Source of the DNA: Aphelocoma coerulescens
Lineage: Eukaryota > Chordata > Aves > Passeriformes > Corvidae
DNA length: 64,000 bases
Direction: 5' to 3'
Assembly: GCF_041296385.1 (NCBI RefSeq)
Contig: NC_091019.1
Span: 15,206,531-15,270,530, forward strand
The position numbers and the translations under genes are program-made. Shown here one piece after another: positions 1 through 11,700 of the stretch (positions are counted from its first letter, which is position 1; every line of letters begins with the position of its first letter). The notes under the pieces were generated by a model, which worked only from the letters and a program-made list of their open reading frames with translations, made no database searches and was not told where the DNA came from.

Positions 1-2646
1 ATAATCTCAGAGGAAGTAAATCTAGTTTTTAATGAGAATTTGTGAAATAAAGCTGCCCTCAGTTTGTTCAGCACAGCACTGGCAATGTGCAGAAGTCAAT
101 AATTTTTAAATGTTCTGGTGTAAGTGATACCCTTTATTATTGGAAAAGGGGAAACTCATCTAAGAACCACAGTATTTTATCACAATGAGTTTTTGAGATA
201 GTTTTGAAGCTGCTTTCCAGAAGAGGTACAATTCTGCTTGCACCTGCTGTTCTGCAGGTTCAGTCTCCTGTCTTAGCAGAGTTAGACAACAGCACAGTTC
301 AGCAAAGGAGCTTCAGGCCTGGGTTAGGGCTAGGAGAAACAAGCCTTCCAAAAAGCATTATTTATCAATTTAAGTTGTAGAATATAAGTTGTAGGATTAA
401 CAGGGTTGTCATGTGTATCTGATGATCCTTGCAATTCAGTTTGACATTTTACTGGGTAGGTATCCATTCATTTGTAACAGCTTTACCCAGTGTAGTTTAA
501 TGACTTCTCTGGACACACCTCTTGTTAATCATGATCTAAATAAGTTCAAATCAACCTCCCAAAAATCTCAGGTTCGCTGGCTATCTTAAATGGTGGGTGG
601 AAATCCTTTATAAAAATCTCAATTTTATTGTCTTTGCCACTGTTCTTCCTTCAGTTACAGAAAGGAGAACTCCAAGATTTACAAAGAACTTAAGACCATA
701 CAAGTCATCTAAGAATATTTGGTTGATAGTAATTACTGAAATCTCAGTATCTAAACTGTTCTTTTTTTGAGAACAGACATAACTCATTGTGTCTGCAGCT
801 TGTAGCTGTGTGTTTCAGATTGAACATACATGTGGTTTGCACTCCCTGGAATGTCATGAGAATGGACTGACGGTATTTATTTTCCCAATACTTTGGTTGA
901 AAGCACTGGTTTTATTTTTGGTGGCTAATTCAACATTCTAGTAATATGGAGGAAGTCTCTCATGTTTGCCTGCTAGCAGAAAGCCAGGCTGGATCTGGGG
1001 AATCTGCTGCCAGCAGTTGCTTTAACATTTCAGAGTGGTGTGAGCTGGGTGTTCCCTAGCAGTTGGAAATCCTCTGGCACACACAGAGTGCAGGAGAGGA
1101 GTGTCACAGCATAGGCTTGGGACACATGGACCACAGCTGAGTGTCGGTCCACAAAGCCATTCCTGTCATCCTATACAGTGTCACCACATCAGAGTGGTGC
1201 CTTGAAATCTATAGGAGCTGGATATTTAACTACTTTAGGAAGTCTCATTTCATACACAGCTATGTCTCCAGTGTGTCAGCATCCTTTGTAACTGTGAGTA
1301 GCTGTGGAGGAGCAGTTGTTTGGATCTGACATGCACAGACTGTTTCTGCCACAATCCTGATGTGAATAACTTGGACCTGGATATTCTGAAGATTAGGGAA
1401 AGGGGAGAGAGGAGGCTCCTAAGCCCGATCCTGAGCTGTAAGCCTGCTCCAGCAGATAAATAGGAAATGCTCTTTTCAAATGTATTGTTCTCTGCAATAG
1501 TCACTGTGTTACCTGTAGGGATGCTTGAGCCATTTCACAGGCCAAAGTGTCTCATGAGACTCTGTCACTGCCACATGGATATGCTGTAACATATGCTTCA
1601 CTCCAGCTGGGAAGAAGAAGAAGCAGGGTTGATGGTAGGATGATTTACTGTTAATCTAGTTTGGGTCTCAGTGAGTGAAGCATGCAGACCAGCACAGTCC
1701 ATGCAAGCCTTGCAGCACCATGGGATTTATGCTCTGACCTGAGCCCATTTTTCTCACTGTTTCATCCTCAGCTGTAAATCAATGCAATGAATGCCAGCCC
1801 CCGTACTGCTAGCACTGCAAATTGTGGCCCTCCCAGCTTGAGTGTAGATAGCTTGAGAGTGGGAAGAACTCGGCCTCTTCTACCTCTAGAACTGCTCAGC
1901 AGTACCTGGGGCAGGTGTGGGTGGGAGGTGGTGAATCACCCCGGGTGGGAGACAAGTTGTGTGTGTTCACCTGACCCAGCTGGTCCTCACCTTCCTGCCA
2001 GAAAGGCCAAACCTTCAGCCCCCAGCCGTCAGCCCAGGTTTCTCATGCACCCCAGGGATCATTAATTTCCTCAAGGCTTTCTCCTTTGCTGTCAGTGCTT
2101 GGCACGGGGTGTGCAAGGGAAACAGGTGACTTTCACACGAGTCTGCCTTTGGCATTTGTACACTGAGCTCTGTGCAGGAACGTATCTGAAAGTTCAAGAT
2201 GTGAATGGTGTCAAACTAAGGCTACGTCTCCCAGAGAAACCAGTGCAGGAATGCTTTCCAGACACTGTGTCTTTCTTTAGGAGAGAGGGCTACATGTTTC
2301 TTGGGCCTCTGGAAAGAACAAGGTAATTTCTAATCTGAGGATTGTGCTGCTAATTTACTCTGTAAACTTGGAAAAATATCACATATTTTCTTGGTATTTT
2401 CTTCCTGTCTGCATAATTGGGTAACAATACTTCCAACTTCATAGAAGTGTCATAGATGATTATACTAGAGACTGCTGTGAGCACAGGACTTATGGTTTGC
2501 TAAAAATTAGTCCTTAAAGCATAATGTGGGATCTTTTTTTTTTGTTGTGGTTCACTTTATATATATTTCTTAGCAAGCAAATGCTCATCTAAATGTTTGA
2601 ATAATTTTGCATTCTTGTTACTAATTATTATTGTTTTAAACTTTAG
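1..2646 (+). other. DENND2B: DENND2B intron, 3' part only
   Basis: The window begins inside this intron. It ends at the acceptor TTTAAACTTTAG (2635-2646). The open frames here are short, and none matches a protein I know or continues into the exon at 2647. I see no repeat that I can name. Confidence 0.7.
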
Positions 2647-2783
2647 AAAATCCTTTGAGTTTGAGGATGCCTCAAGCCTGCAGTCCCTGTACCCTCCCTC
2701 CCCAACTGAAAATGGAACCGAGAGCCAGCATAAATTTGGATCCAAGAGCACTTTAGAAGAAAATGCCTATGAAGACATTGTAG
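2647..2783 (+). CDS. DENND2B: DENND2B coding exon A (first in window)
   Basis: 137 nt. The first base completes a split codon, and the exon ends in phase 1 before GTAAGAAG. It encodes fragment residues 1-45, starting KSFEFED and ending with ENAYEDIV. The segment is Ser/Pro-rich and probably disordered, upstream of the DENN module. It matches the corresponding human DENND2B segment as I remember it. Confidence 0.92.
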
Positions 2784-5700
2784 GTAAGAAGCTGCTGCAG
2801 AACACGGGCTCACAGCAGGATGTTGAGTGGCTGTGGGCAGGCCGTGTATTGCTGAACACATGCCCTGTGCAGGAACATTCAGTGCTGTCAGTAAAGAGAG
2901 ATTAAATGGAGGCTAAATGGGTTTGATCCTTCAGTGCAAATGTAGCTCTCAGGCTGCATGCAGGAAGTCTTGATTCTTTCAGACTTCACTGGGTAGTATT
3001 GGAAACAGACTGTTTGGTCAGCTTTTTGCCAATGCTTTTCAAGTACCAAATCGTTCTTTTTATCGAGATCTTGGCTTGAAGCCTTGAGTGGTGTAAAAAT
3101 GTAAAGAACAGAACCCGAGACAGTGTTTACAGAACTATCCAATAGCAAGATTAACCTCAGAGGCCTTGTGTGGTCAGCCTGAGCTTTTCAGGACTCCGGT
3201 GTGGACTGCCCAAAGCAGTTGTTTGTAGCACTGTTCCTGGTCTCCTCCAAGTCCCAGTTGCTGGTTAAAGAGGAATTAATTTCCTTTAGCTATACAACCA
3301 TCAGGAATGCACAACAAAAAACACTGTTTTCATTAAGCTTCATAAGAAAAACATGTTTCTTTTGGTCTTAGAAGGAAATCTATGGCCTATGCATACATTC
3401 TTTTAACATCAAAAAAAAGTTGTTATAATTACCAAAAATTGGGCAGCCCTTCAGAGGACAGATTTTCCACACAAGTGATGAATATCTGCTTTGTTTTTAA
3501 CTCTTTCAGTATAATATTATTGCAACAGATACAAAGGGGACTTCGTTTTACTTTGGACAATGAATCTTTATATACTGAAAGCTGGAGGGCTACCAAGATA
3601 GTCTGGAACCCTAGAGCACACATCCTCTGAAGAGACACTGACAAGCTGGGCTTGTTTAGTCTGGTAAAAAGCAGTCTAATAGTGCTTACAAATGTTTGAG
3701 AGGCAAACAAAGACGATAGAACAAAACTATTCTTGGTCATATCAGTTGATATAGCAAAGAACAATGGCTACGAATTGGAGCCTGGGGCTCTTTGTCAGAC
3801 CAAAATTCTGTCTCTGGCTTGTCAGCCTCAGTGAAAACAGGAATTTACTCTTTCCATTCTCAGCTGTATACTTTGTCTATGCCATTCAAAAAAATTGCTT
3901 TCAGAACAGAAGCTTTCAGCTCCTGCTCAGTGTCTGTTAAAATGAAAACTTTTGTAGATACTAAAAAGTCATTTTCTGTGTAGTGCATCCTTATATCATC
4001 AGCCTTTTCCATGACAGACCACCATGCTACTCACATGTGAGAATGTATTGTGTGTTAATTACAGTGCTCATCTTTGCTCAGGACTCGTCACTGTGCCGCC
4101 AGATTTTACGTGGTAATGATTCTTTCCCTTGTCTGGTTTGTTAAATATCAAAATAAAAGGTGCAGGACTGGTAAGAAGCTTTCTTCAAATGAGAAGAACT
4201 CTTGGGTTCAGTAAAACAAAATCATAATGGGCTCTTCCAACTCATGGGTACTATAAACCAGCCCCTTGCAGACTATAATTGGCCATTTTGGCAGGGCAGT
4301 GGGAAGAGAAGGCAAAATTTCAGATCTGTGGACAAACACAGAACTTCATTGTTTTGTACTGCTTTTTAACAACCTTTTTCCAAGCACTTCATTCAATACA
4401 GGCAGTGCGAGGGGGAACACAAAATCAGTATTATTCTTACAAACTGTCAGGCATGATTAAAGACAAGCCAAAGCAGTTTGATCTCCAGCTTTAAAGAAAC
4501 TATCGTAGTTTTGTGTATCACATCTGCATAATTTATACCAGTGGTGCTAGACCCCAGTCTCCAAGTAGCACTTTTGTGCTCATGCAAACCAGGTGTTTGC
4601 AAGAGTGAGTTTATTTTATAGATCTACATCTGCTTCAAAGCTATAAAGGGCTCTGTCACTGTTCTCTGAGTTTTCTTGGCAAACACTTGCCCTGGAGGTG
4701 CCAGTGGGTCTTTTTTTTCCCTACACCTTGTTGAATCTCCTTGCCTCCCTAAAACTTGTAGGCAGTTAAAACATTGTTGCTGCAGCAATAAGCTTAATAA
4801 AGTGTCATGTCCCCCTACCCCTTAGAATTAATATTTGTAATGCAAGGAAGTGTTAGAATACAAGGAAAGGAAGCTGTGAATGCTGTGAATGCTCTAAGTA
4901 TTCTAGTGTGAGACAGAATCATAAAAAATTCGGGTTGGAAGGGACTGTGAAGTCAGCTGATCCAGCCTCTGCTCAAAGCGGGCCTGATTTCAATGTTAGG
5001 TGAGGTTGCTTAGGGCTACATCTGGTTGAGTTTTCAAAATACCATGGGAGGATGGCTTCACTGCCTCCCTGTGCAGCCTTCTCCACTGCTTAGCCTCCAT
5101 TGTGAATAATGGTTTCTTGATGTCCCCGTGAACAAATTTTTCTTTCCATCCAGTCTGAATTCTCCTTTCAGACTTGAAGGATGTTGTCCTTCATCCTTTC
5201 ACCTGTAAGAAGTGCCTGATGCTGTTTTTTCATTTGCCTTTCCAGGTAGTGGCAGACAGCAGCTGGGTTATCCCCCAGCCTTCCCCAGGCTAAGCAGCTT
5301 CTAAGCGTGTAATTGCTAGGCCTGGAGTCATTGGTTTTTTGGTTACCACATGGCCTCTTCATGTGAGGCACATGCACACCAAAGCTTTGTCTTCCTCCTG
5401 GTGCCCTTGCACTGCTTATTCTCTAATGACCAGGGCAGCAATGAACTGCTGTGTGTAGTTTATCTTACTTTGAGAGCTGCCTTTTTTAAAAAAATAAGTT
5501 TTAAGGTATATTGAAACCAAAAATGATAATGCTCTGAAATCCAGTGACATCATGAACCAGACGCTTTGTTCAATCTTGTAATATTTCTGTAGACTTCAAT
5601 AGATGAAATACCTGCATGGTAAGTTCAGGGCAGGTATTGGATTGGAACACAATGATCCATTCTGCATTAATCAAGCAGCCCTTGTATAAAGGGGTGCACA

Positions 5701-8700
5701 TTCCTAATAAAAATCAGAGCTGTGTTCCATGTGCAAGGAACCATGTGGACTTCATTCATCTTCTGTACTAGCACTCACAGAAATGTGGCAGTCATAGTAA
5801 ACTTAACATTGTTTTGCTTCTTGTGGTTTTGAATGAGCCTTTAATCAGACCAAAATTGATGTGGCTTTCTGAATCCGGTTGGGGAAACCACGCTTGGCTT
5901 TGTGTGAATTCAAGAAACTATCATAGTATTAAGAGATGGCTGAGATTGTTGCTTCTGCTGTGTTTGTGCATAACAGTATTTCCTGTCATATGGACCATAC
6001 GGTTCCAGTTTTCCAGTCTGCTTGTTTAAATGCAGCTGAGATGTTGGAATACTGGTATTTAAGGTCTTGTGTCTCTGCAGCATTGTTGACCTGACATCTA
6101 GGAGAAAGAACTTGTAATCACCACCAAAAAAAAGTTGAATGAGTAAAGTGAAATGAAGGTTAAGGGCATAGCACTAAGTTTGACTTGAGAAAATCTAGTA
6201 AAACTAGGTGAAAGAAATAGCACTCCATTTAGAAATTAAATTTAGTGGAAGGAACCTCTGACAAGACAAACCTTCTTACTCTCTAAGTCCCCAGAGTGCT
6301 GTACACAGCAGAACAGGTGGAGATTTCCTCCAAGAGGACACAACAGATGTGTAGAAAACGCATTGCTCAACTGGGCTCCGTGTGTTGTGTCGTAGATTGA
6401 GAATGTTTAATTGAACATTGCATGACTCCATGTCTGCTTTGGCAGCTGGAACTGAAGTAGTCTAGAAAATAAGGCAACGCCTCAAAAACATTGCTGTGGA
6501 ATCTCTAAAGCCAGGATGAATTTCTGAATGGGATCTTGCTGCTAGGTTCCCAACGGGAGTGTCCCTCAATTCACTGTCCCAGGGACAGCTGGCCCTCTTG
6601 GGGAGGGTTTCTTATGCATCCTTCTTCTCTCTGGGCCTGTTCACTGTCATGTTTAGGAGATTTTGAGGCCTTTCAGTAGCTGGACGCTTCTATTGACAGA
6701 TTTTTGCGCCTTAAGAGGACAACATAATCACTGCTTCTGTAGGGGTATATAATATAATTGAATCTTGTTACAGCTGACACCACAGGTGACTGATAAAAAC
6801 TTGACAGTGGAGTCATACACAATCGTTTGGCTTTTTCCTCTGTCAGTTTGAGTATTGCTTCAGTTTGGGATAATCAGCTTCTTGTTTACTTCTGCATTAA
6901 AACAGGACAAGTCACTCCCTTCATGCCTGCTGGTAAAGGCACCTCATCTCTCCTAAACCAATTAGTTGGTTTGATTTCTTGTGTAAATTTGACATAGTGC
7001 ATGTCATGTAACAAAATGAGATTATTTAGCTGTTTTACTGAATCCTTCGCTGTGTGTGATCAGAGCTGCAGCAATGATGACTGAGGTCAAGTTGGAAAAT
7101 GTTCCAGCTTGACATTGCTTTCAAATTAGAACATTTGCAAAGTTCTTCCAGTAAATGTGGGAAAGGGTTAGAAAGAGAGCAAGTTGATCTTTTGAGTAAA
7201 ATCTCATCCTCACATGCCACATTATTGCCTGCCATGATTTTGTAGCACATTTTAGTCTGTCATATTATCATTCCATGACAAATCAGGGAGAAATGGGAAT
7301 TGCTGGGCTGCTGTGAAGCTGAAGCAAACTTGGAGAGATTGCAACTCTGCCAGCAGTGCTGTGCTAGCTGCTTCTCTGAAGACATTTTGGGTTTTTAGTC
7401 AGACACCAGCAGGTCTCTGCAGCTAGGATTGATGCAAAATGAGGGCAGTGATCACAGACTAGTATATTCCTGTCTTATTCTGCACCCACAGTCTGCCTGT
7501 GACAGCTTAAAATGAATGTGAGATTTTGGAAAGTGTAAGAGTGGCAAATTTAATAATAGACACTGTAGGGTATTGGCAGCCAGAGCACAATAAATCAAAC
7601 AGTGTTCATATGGGCCTGTCAAAGAAAGGCCAAATATTCAGCTGATCCTATTGACAATCAGCCTGCTGCTTTATTGTTACATTTGGATACATGGATTCAT
7701 TTTTAATAATAATCTCATTCCCTATTAAGAGCTCAGTTTTTCTCTGTAGAGTGTATCTCATCATGATAACATCCACTACAGCTTCTTGTGATAGTCTCTG
7801 CCTGGATTTCTAGTCAGTGCTGCAGGTTAGTAAAACAGAGGAAAAAAAGACCATGAGGCTGCTCTCCCAAATCCTCCTTTAAATTCGGAGACCGTGTTGA
7901 AGTCAGCAGGGTGAAGCCCCTGAAATGCAGGCAGTTTAGAGGAGCTGTTGCTGTACTGTGCCAACAGTTGCTCATCAGATGTTTGCATGCACATGATTTT
8001 GGACTGAGTGGTAAATGGGTGATTTTTGGGGATGAAATTTCTCGTTCATTTACCAGCTGTGCGAATTCTTTTCCCTTATGCTTCATTATGATTACACTCT
8101 AAGCTCTTGCAGTCCCCACAGAGATCGCAGGGAGCTGAAAGTATCTGCAGTGCTTCTTCTGCTTATTGCAAGGCAAAGCAGGACTGGAGAAGTTCAGAAA
8201 GCACAGGTCGTTGCCTACAAAGTCCATAGACCAGGGCCCAAAAGGCTGATTGCATTTTAAACTTGCCACTCTGCTTGTTGCAGATGCTCTTCTGCTTTTC
8301 TGAGCTCGTGATACTGAGCAGATACACTGGGTGATAGGACTATAAGCAAGAAATGGTCTGTAACTTAGTGCTGTTCAGCAAGAGCTTTTCAAAGCAGTTG
8401 TAATATGTGTCAGCTGTAACTTGAGATTGAAATAGTTCCTCTTCCTGCAGATTCCTGGGGTAAATTCCCCAGCTGAGATGCAAAGTTGCAGCATCTCTGA
8501 TGTTGAAAGAGCTCATCTATGCACCAAAGATCTAAGCTTGGATGCTTTATGGGAGTGTGGAGATTTACTGGTTTTCATCCATTTGATCTGAACATGCTCA
8601 TAAACATCCCAGTGGCCCAGTTTTCCTCCAGCACTGGTGGTGTGGATCTGCACTGGTGTAATTTTATGACTGAAATGAATGAGCAATGCATGTGCACCTC

Positions 8701-11700
8701 GTTTGTGAGGTGGTAACTGTCCTAGCCATGCAACTCATATCCCTGGGCTTTCTAAGTAGCCAGGAGGGAAGGCAGCAGGCTCTTAGCTTGGGCATTCAGC
8801 ATCACCCTGTGGATTCTGTATCTCCTCTGTGAGCATTGGCTCCCACTTTATGCACCCAACTTAACAAATATTTAAGAGTCTTTTCCTTTACTCTATACCT
8901 GCTGTTCCATTCTTCTCTCTTCCTGGCAGTGCAAAAGGCTGGAGTTATAATCAGCACTCTGTGAATCACTTAATTCCTCTGATAATTGTTTCTCCCATCT
9001 AGAACGAAATGATGCATTTCCCTGCTTTCTGCCATTTATAGAGAAGCGTCTGCCTGCTTCTTTTTTTTCCCCCTCAGGCTTACTTTTCACTCCTTTCTCA
9101 GTGTGAGACAGGCTCGCTGAGTCTGCCTCTGCTTCCCATTTGCCACGTGTGAGAGGCTGAGCAGAGGAACATTGTGTGCTGCCTCAGGACTCGGTGGGGC
9201 TGACTCGAAACGCATCATGGAGTGAGGCACTGCAACCCCTGGGGGAAACTCATCGATCCTTAAGCTCAAGGCACTGCATTCCTCAGGACTTTTCTAAACA
9301 TCAGTGGTTATCTTTTTTTTTTGTTCTCTTTCTTTTCTTCCCTGATGGACTATTCATTAAATTGTCTGTGAGATCTTCTGGAGATAAATGTCGTGTAGAC
9401 AAATTCCCTGTGTTAACTCAACACTTTGGTACGTAGAATTCGAGAGAATGGGAAACTTGGAAAAAAATGCTTATAGAGGGAACTGATCTGGGAGTAGGGA
9501 TGGTGATTAGAGACAGTATTTGCCAAAGACTTACTGTTTGTGATCATATGCATTCTGGGGGTATGATTCAGCTTCCTTTGAAGTCAGTGATAATCTGCTG
9601 TTGTCTTGTGTGGCTGTTGGATCAGCCTTATTAAGTCAAGCCTGGCCTCTATACTGCATAATGTTTCTCCTTTTGGCTTCCAATATAGACATCCATATGG
9701 CAGGAACAAGGATGTTTCCTTGCTCTTTCATTGTAAATATGTTTTCCTTTTGCAGCAAATCCAAGCACTGCAGCTTGCAAACATTCCTTGCCTGAGAATT
9801 AGGACTGGAGAAGTGGTGGTTGAGGAGAAAGCTGTAAATCTCTGAGCCAGCCCAGTAATATGGAAACTTTCCTCCTTTTTTTACTGCAGTGGCAGCAGTA
9901 GCAGCCACCACCCCGGGTCTCCTGCAGGACCTCACTCCCATGTGGGACCCGCACCTGCTGGTGACCACCACTTCTCAAATCTTTCTCCCATGGAAGGGAG
10001 TCACTGTGCAGTCAGATGCAGTTAAATGCTGTTTTGAGGCAGTTCAGGGTATTTTCAGCACTTTTAGTTTACTTGACATCTTTGATTTCTTGTCACTGGT
10101 ACAGAAACCAGTCTGGGCTGCCTCTTTTCGTGTATCTGGTCTTTTGTGTGTCTACGAGGGAGAGCAAATATACTAAGAATCTGGTGGTTGAAAATTGCTG
10201 AGGAGATAGTTTGTGTGTCGCTTCTAGTTCACAGCTTGAACCAAATACTTCCTTCAAAAGTCCTATCAGCAAAACCAGGTGGTTTCTGATTGATCAGACT
10301 ATTTCATTATCTGAGATTTGGGTTGGAAGGAGGTTCTTCTTAAAAAAAAAAAAAGGCAAAAAAAAGGGTGAGGTGTATTTGGTCTCAAGGTGTTATTTCA
10401 AAGTGAAAAAAACCCCCAAGCTCTGAAATAATTTGGTTTTTAAGCAAATGAGAGAAAGAATAGACACAAGAGTTCTAGAACAGCAAACCAGTCATCTGCA
10501 GAAGCTCTCACAGCTCTAGGGGAAAGGGTTAAAATCCCTGTGGTGTCTCCTCTGACCTTCCCATTACAGTGAAGAGGAATTTGGCCCAAGCTCTCTTTTG
10601 GTAGAGGCTCTGACTCAGAAAAATAGTCTCTGCTCATGGTTCCTTGCTCCTCCCCCTTCTCTCATCCAAGACTTCTCTGGGCCCATTTCTGTACTTAATA
10701 TGTCAGGTCAGCATTATTTATGTTGAGTTTAACTGGGTTCAAGCAATTCTGTTTTACATTGTGTTTTGGAAAGAGAATCCCCCTAACATTTATAAATGCT
10801 TTACATTGTAAAAAAGGGTTTTTTTCGCTGATGGGCTTGTTTCTTCTCAGGAGTTTGGGTACTCTGTAGACTAATGCAGTAACATTTGTTTTCACAAGGA
10901 AGCGCATGTTTGAGCCCTGTCTCACGAAGCTGGGTATTTCGAAATCTATTAATCTATTCCAAAATGCTTGCTTGACCTATACTTGACTTGGGCTTACAAG
11001 AAATTTTATTATGCCACTAGAGCCTAATCATCTGTAAGTAACAGCATTTTGCAAATTTTACTATTTATCATTGTTTCGATTACCATTTCTAGAGCCATAG
11101 AGTCTACAAGTAACAGAATCAGAGTGTGATATCTATTTTTCCTTCCCGCAGGAAGAATCAACCACTTCTATAGTCCTCCATAGCATTAAGTTTTTTTTTT
11201 TAGGGGTATTTGTGGCTTAAGATTTTTCCTGTTCATTGCATTCATCAAAAGGTCTTCCTTCATATACCCCATGCACCTGAAGGTGTTCTTTCCATATGGC
11301 ATGAGGATTGGCTTCAATGATAGTGCAGCCTCCAGAATCAGATTCCCTCTGGATGAAATAATAAGCTCTGATTGCCAAGTCAAACATTCTTCAAGAGCAG
11401 CAGTGATTCAGGGTTCTAATTAGAACAAAACTAAAACATTCACTCTTGTGCTTATGTTTGACTAGAAATCTCAGTATGATGCACTACCGAAGCAAAACTG
11501 TGTTTTTATTTGTATTGTGAATATGTGAACTTGCTCAGCAGAAGTTCTTGTGGCTGTAATTGATGAATCAAGCAGTCTCATGCTTCCAGTCTCAAAAATA
11601 AAGTAGAAAGCACAAACTGCTTTTCTTTTCTTTTGTACAATAAGGAAATTTAATAAGTCTGTCTAGAACAAAATAGCTGGTAGTCACACAGACTGAGTGT

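Noticed and set aside
2099..2335. 75-codon frame ending at a GTAATT donor-like site, considered as an extra DENND2B exon
   Set aside because: The protein does not match the part of DENND2B expected before KSFEFED, and the acceptor side is weak.
10306..10345. GAGATTTGGGTTGGAAGGAGG next to an A-run, looking like a CR1 3' end
   Set aside because: Only one short block resembles CR1. The sequence to the right is an A-rich tract that does not continue as CR1.
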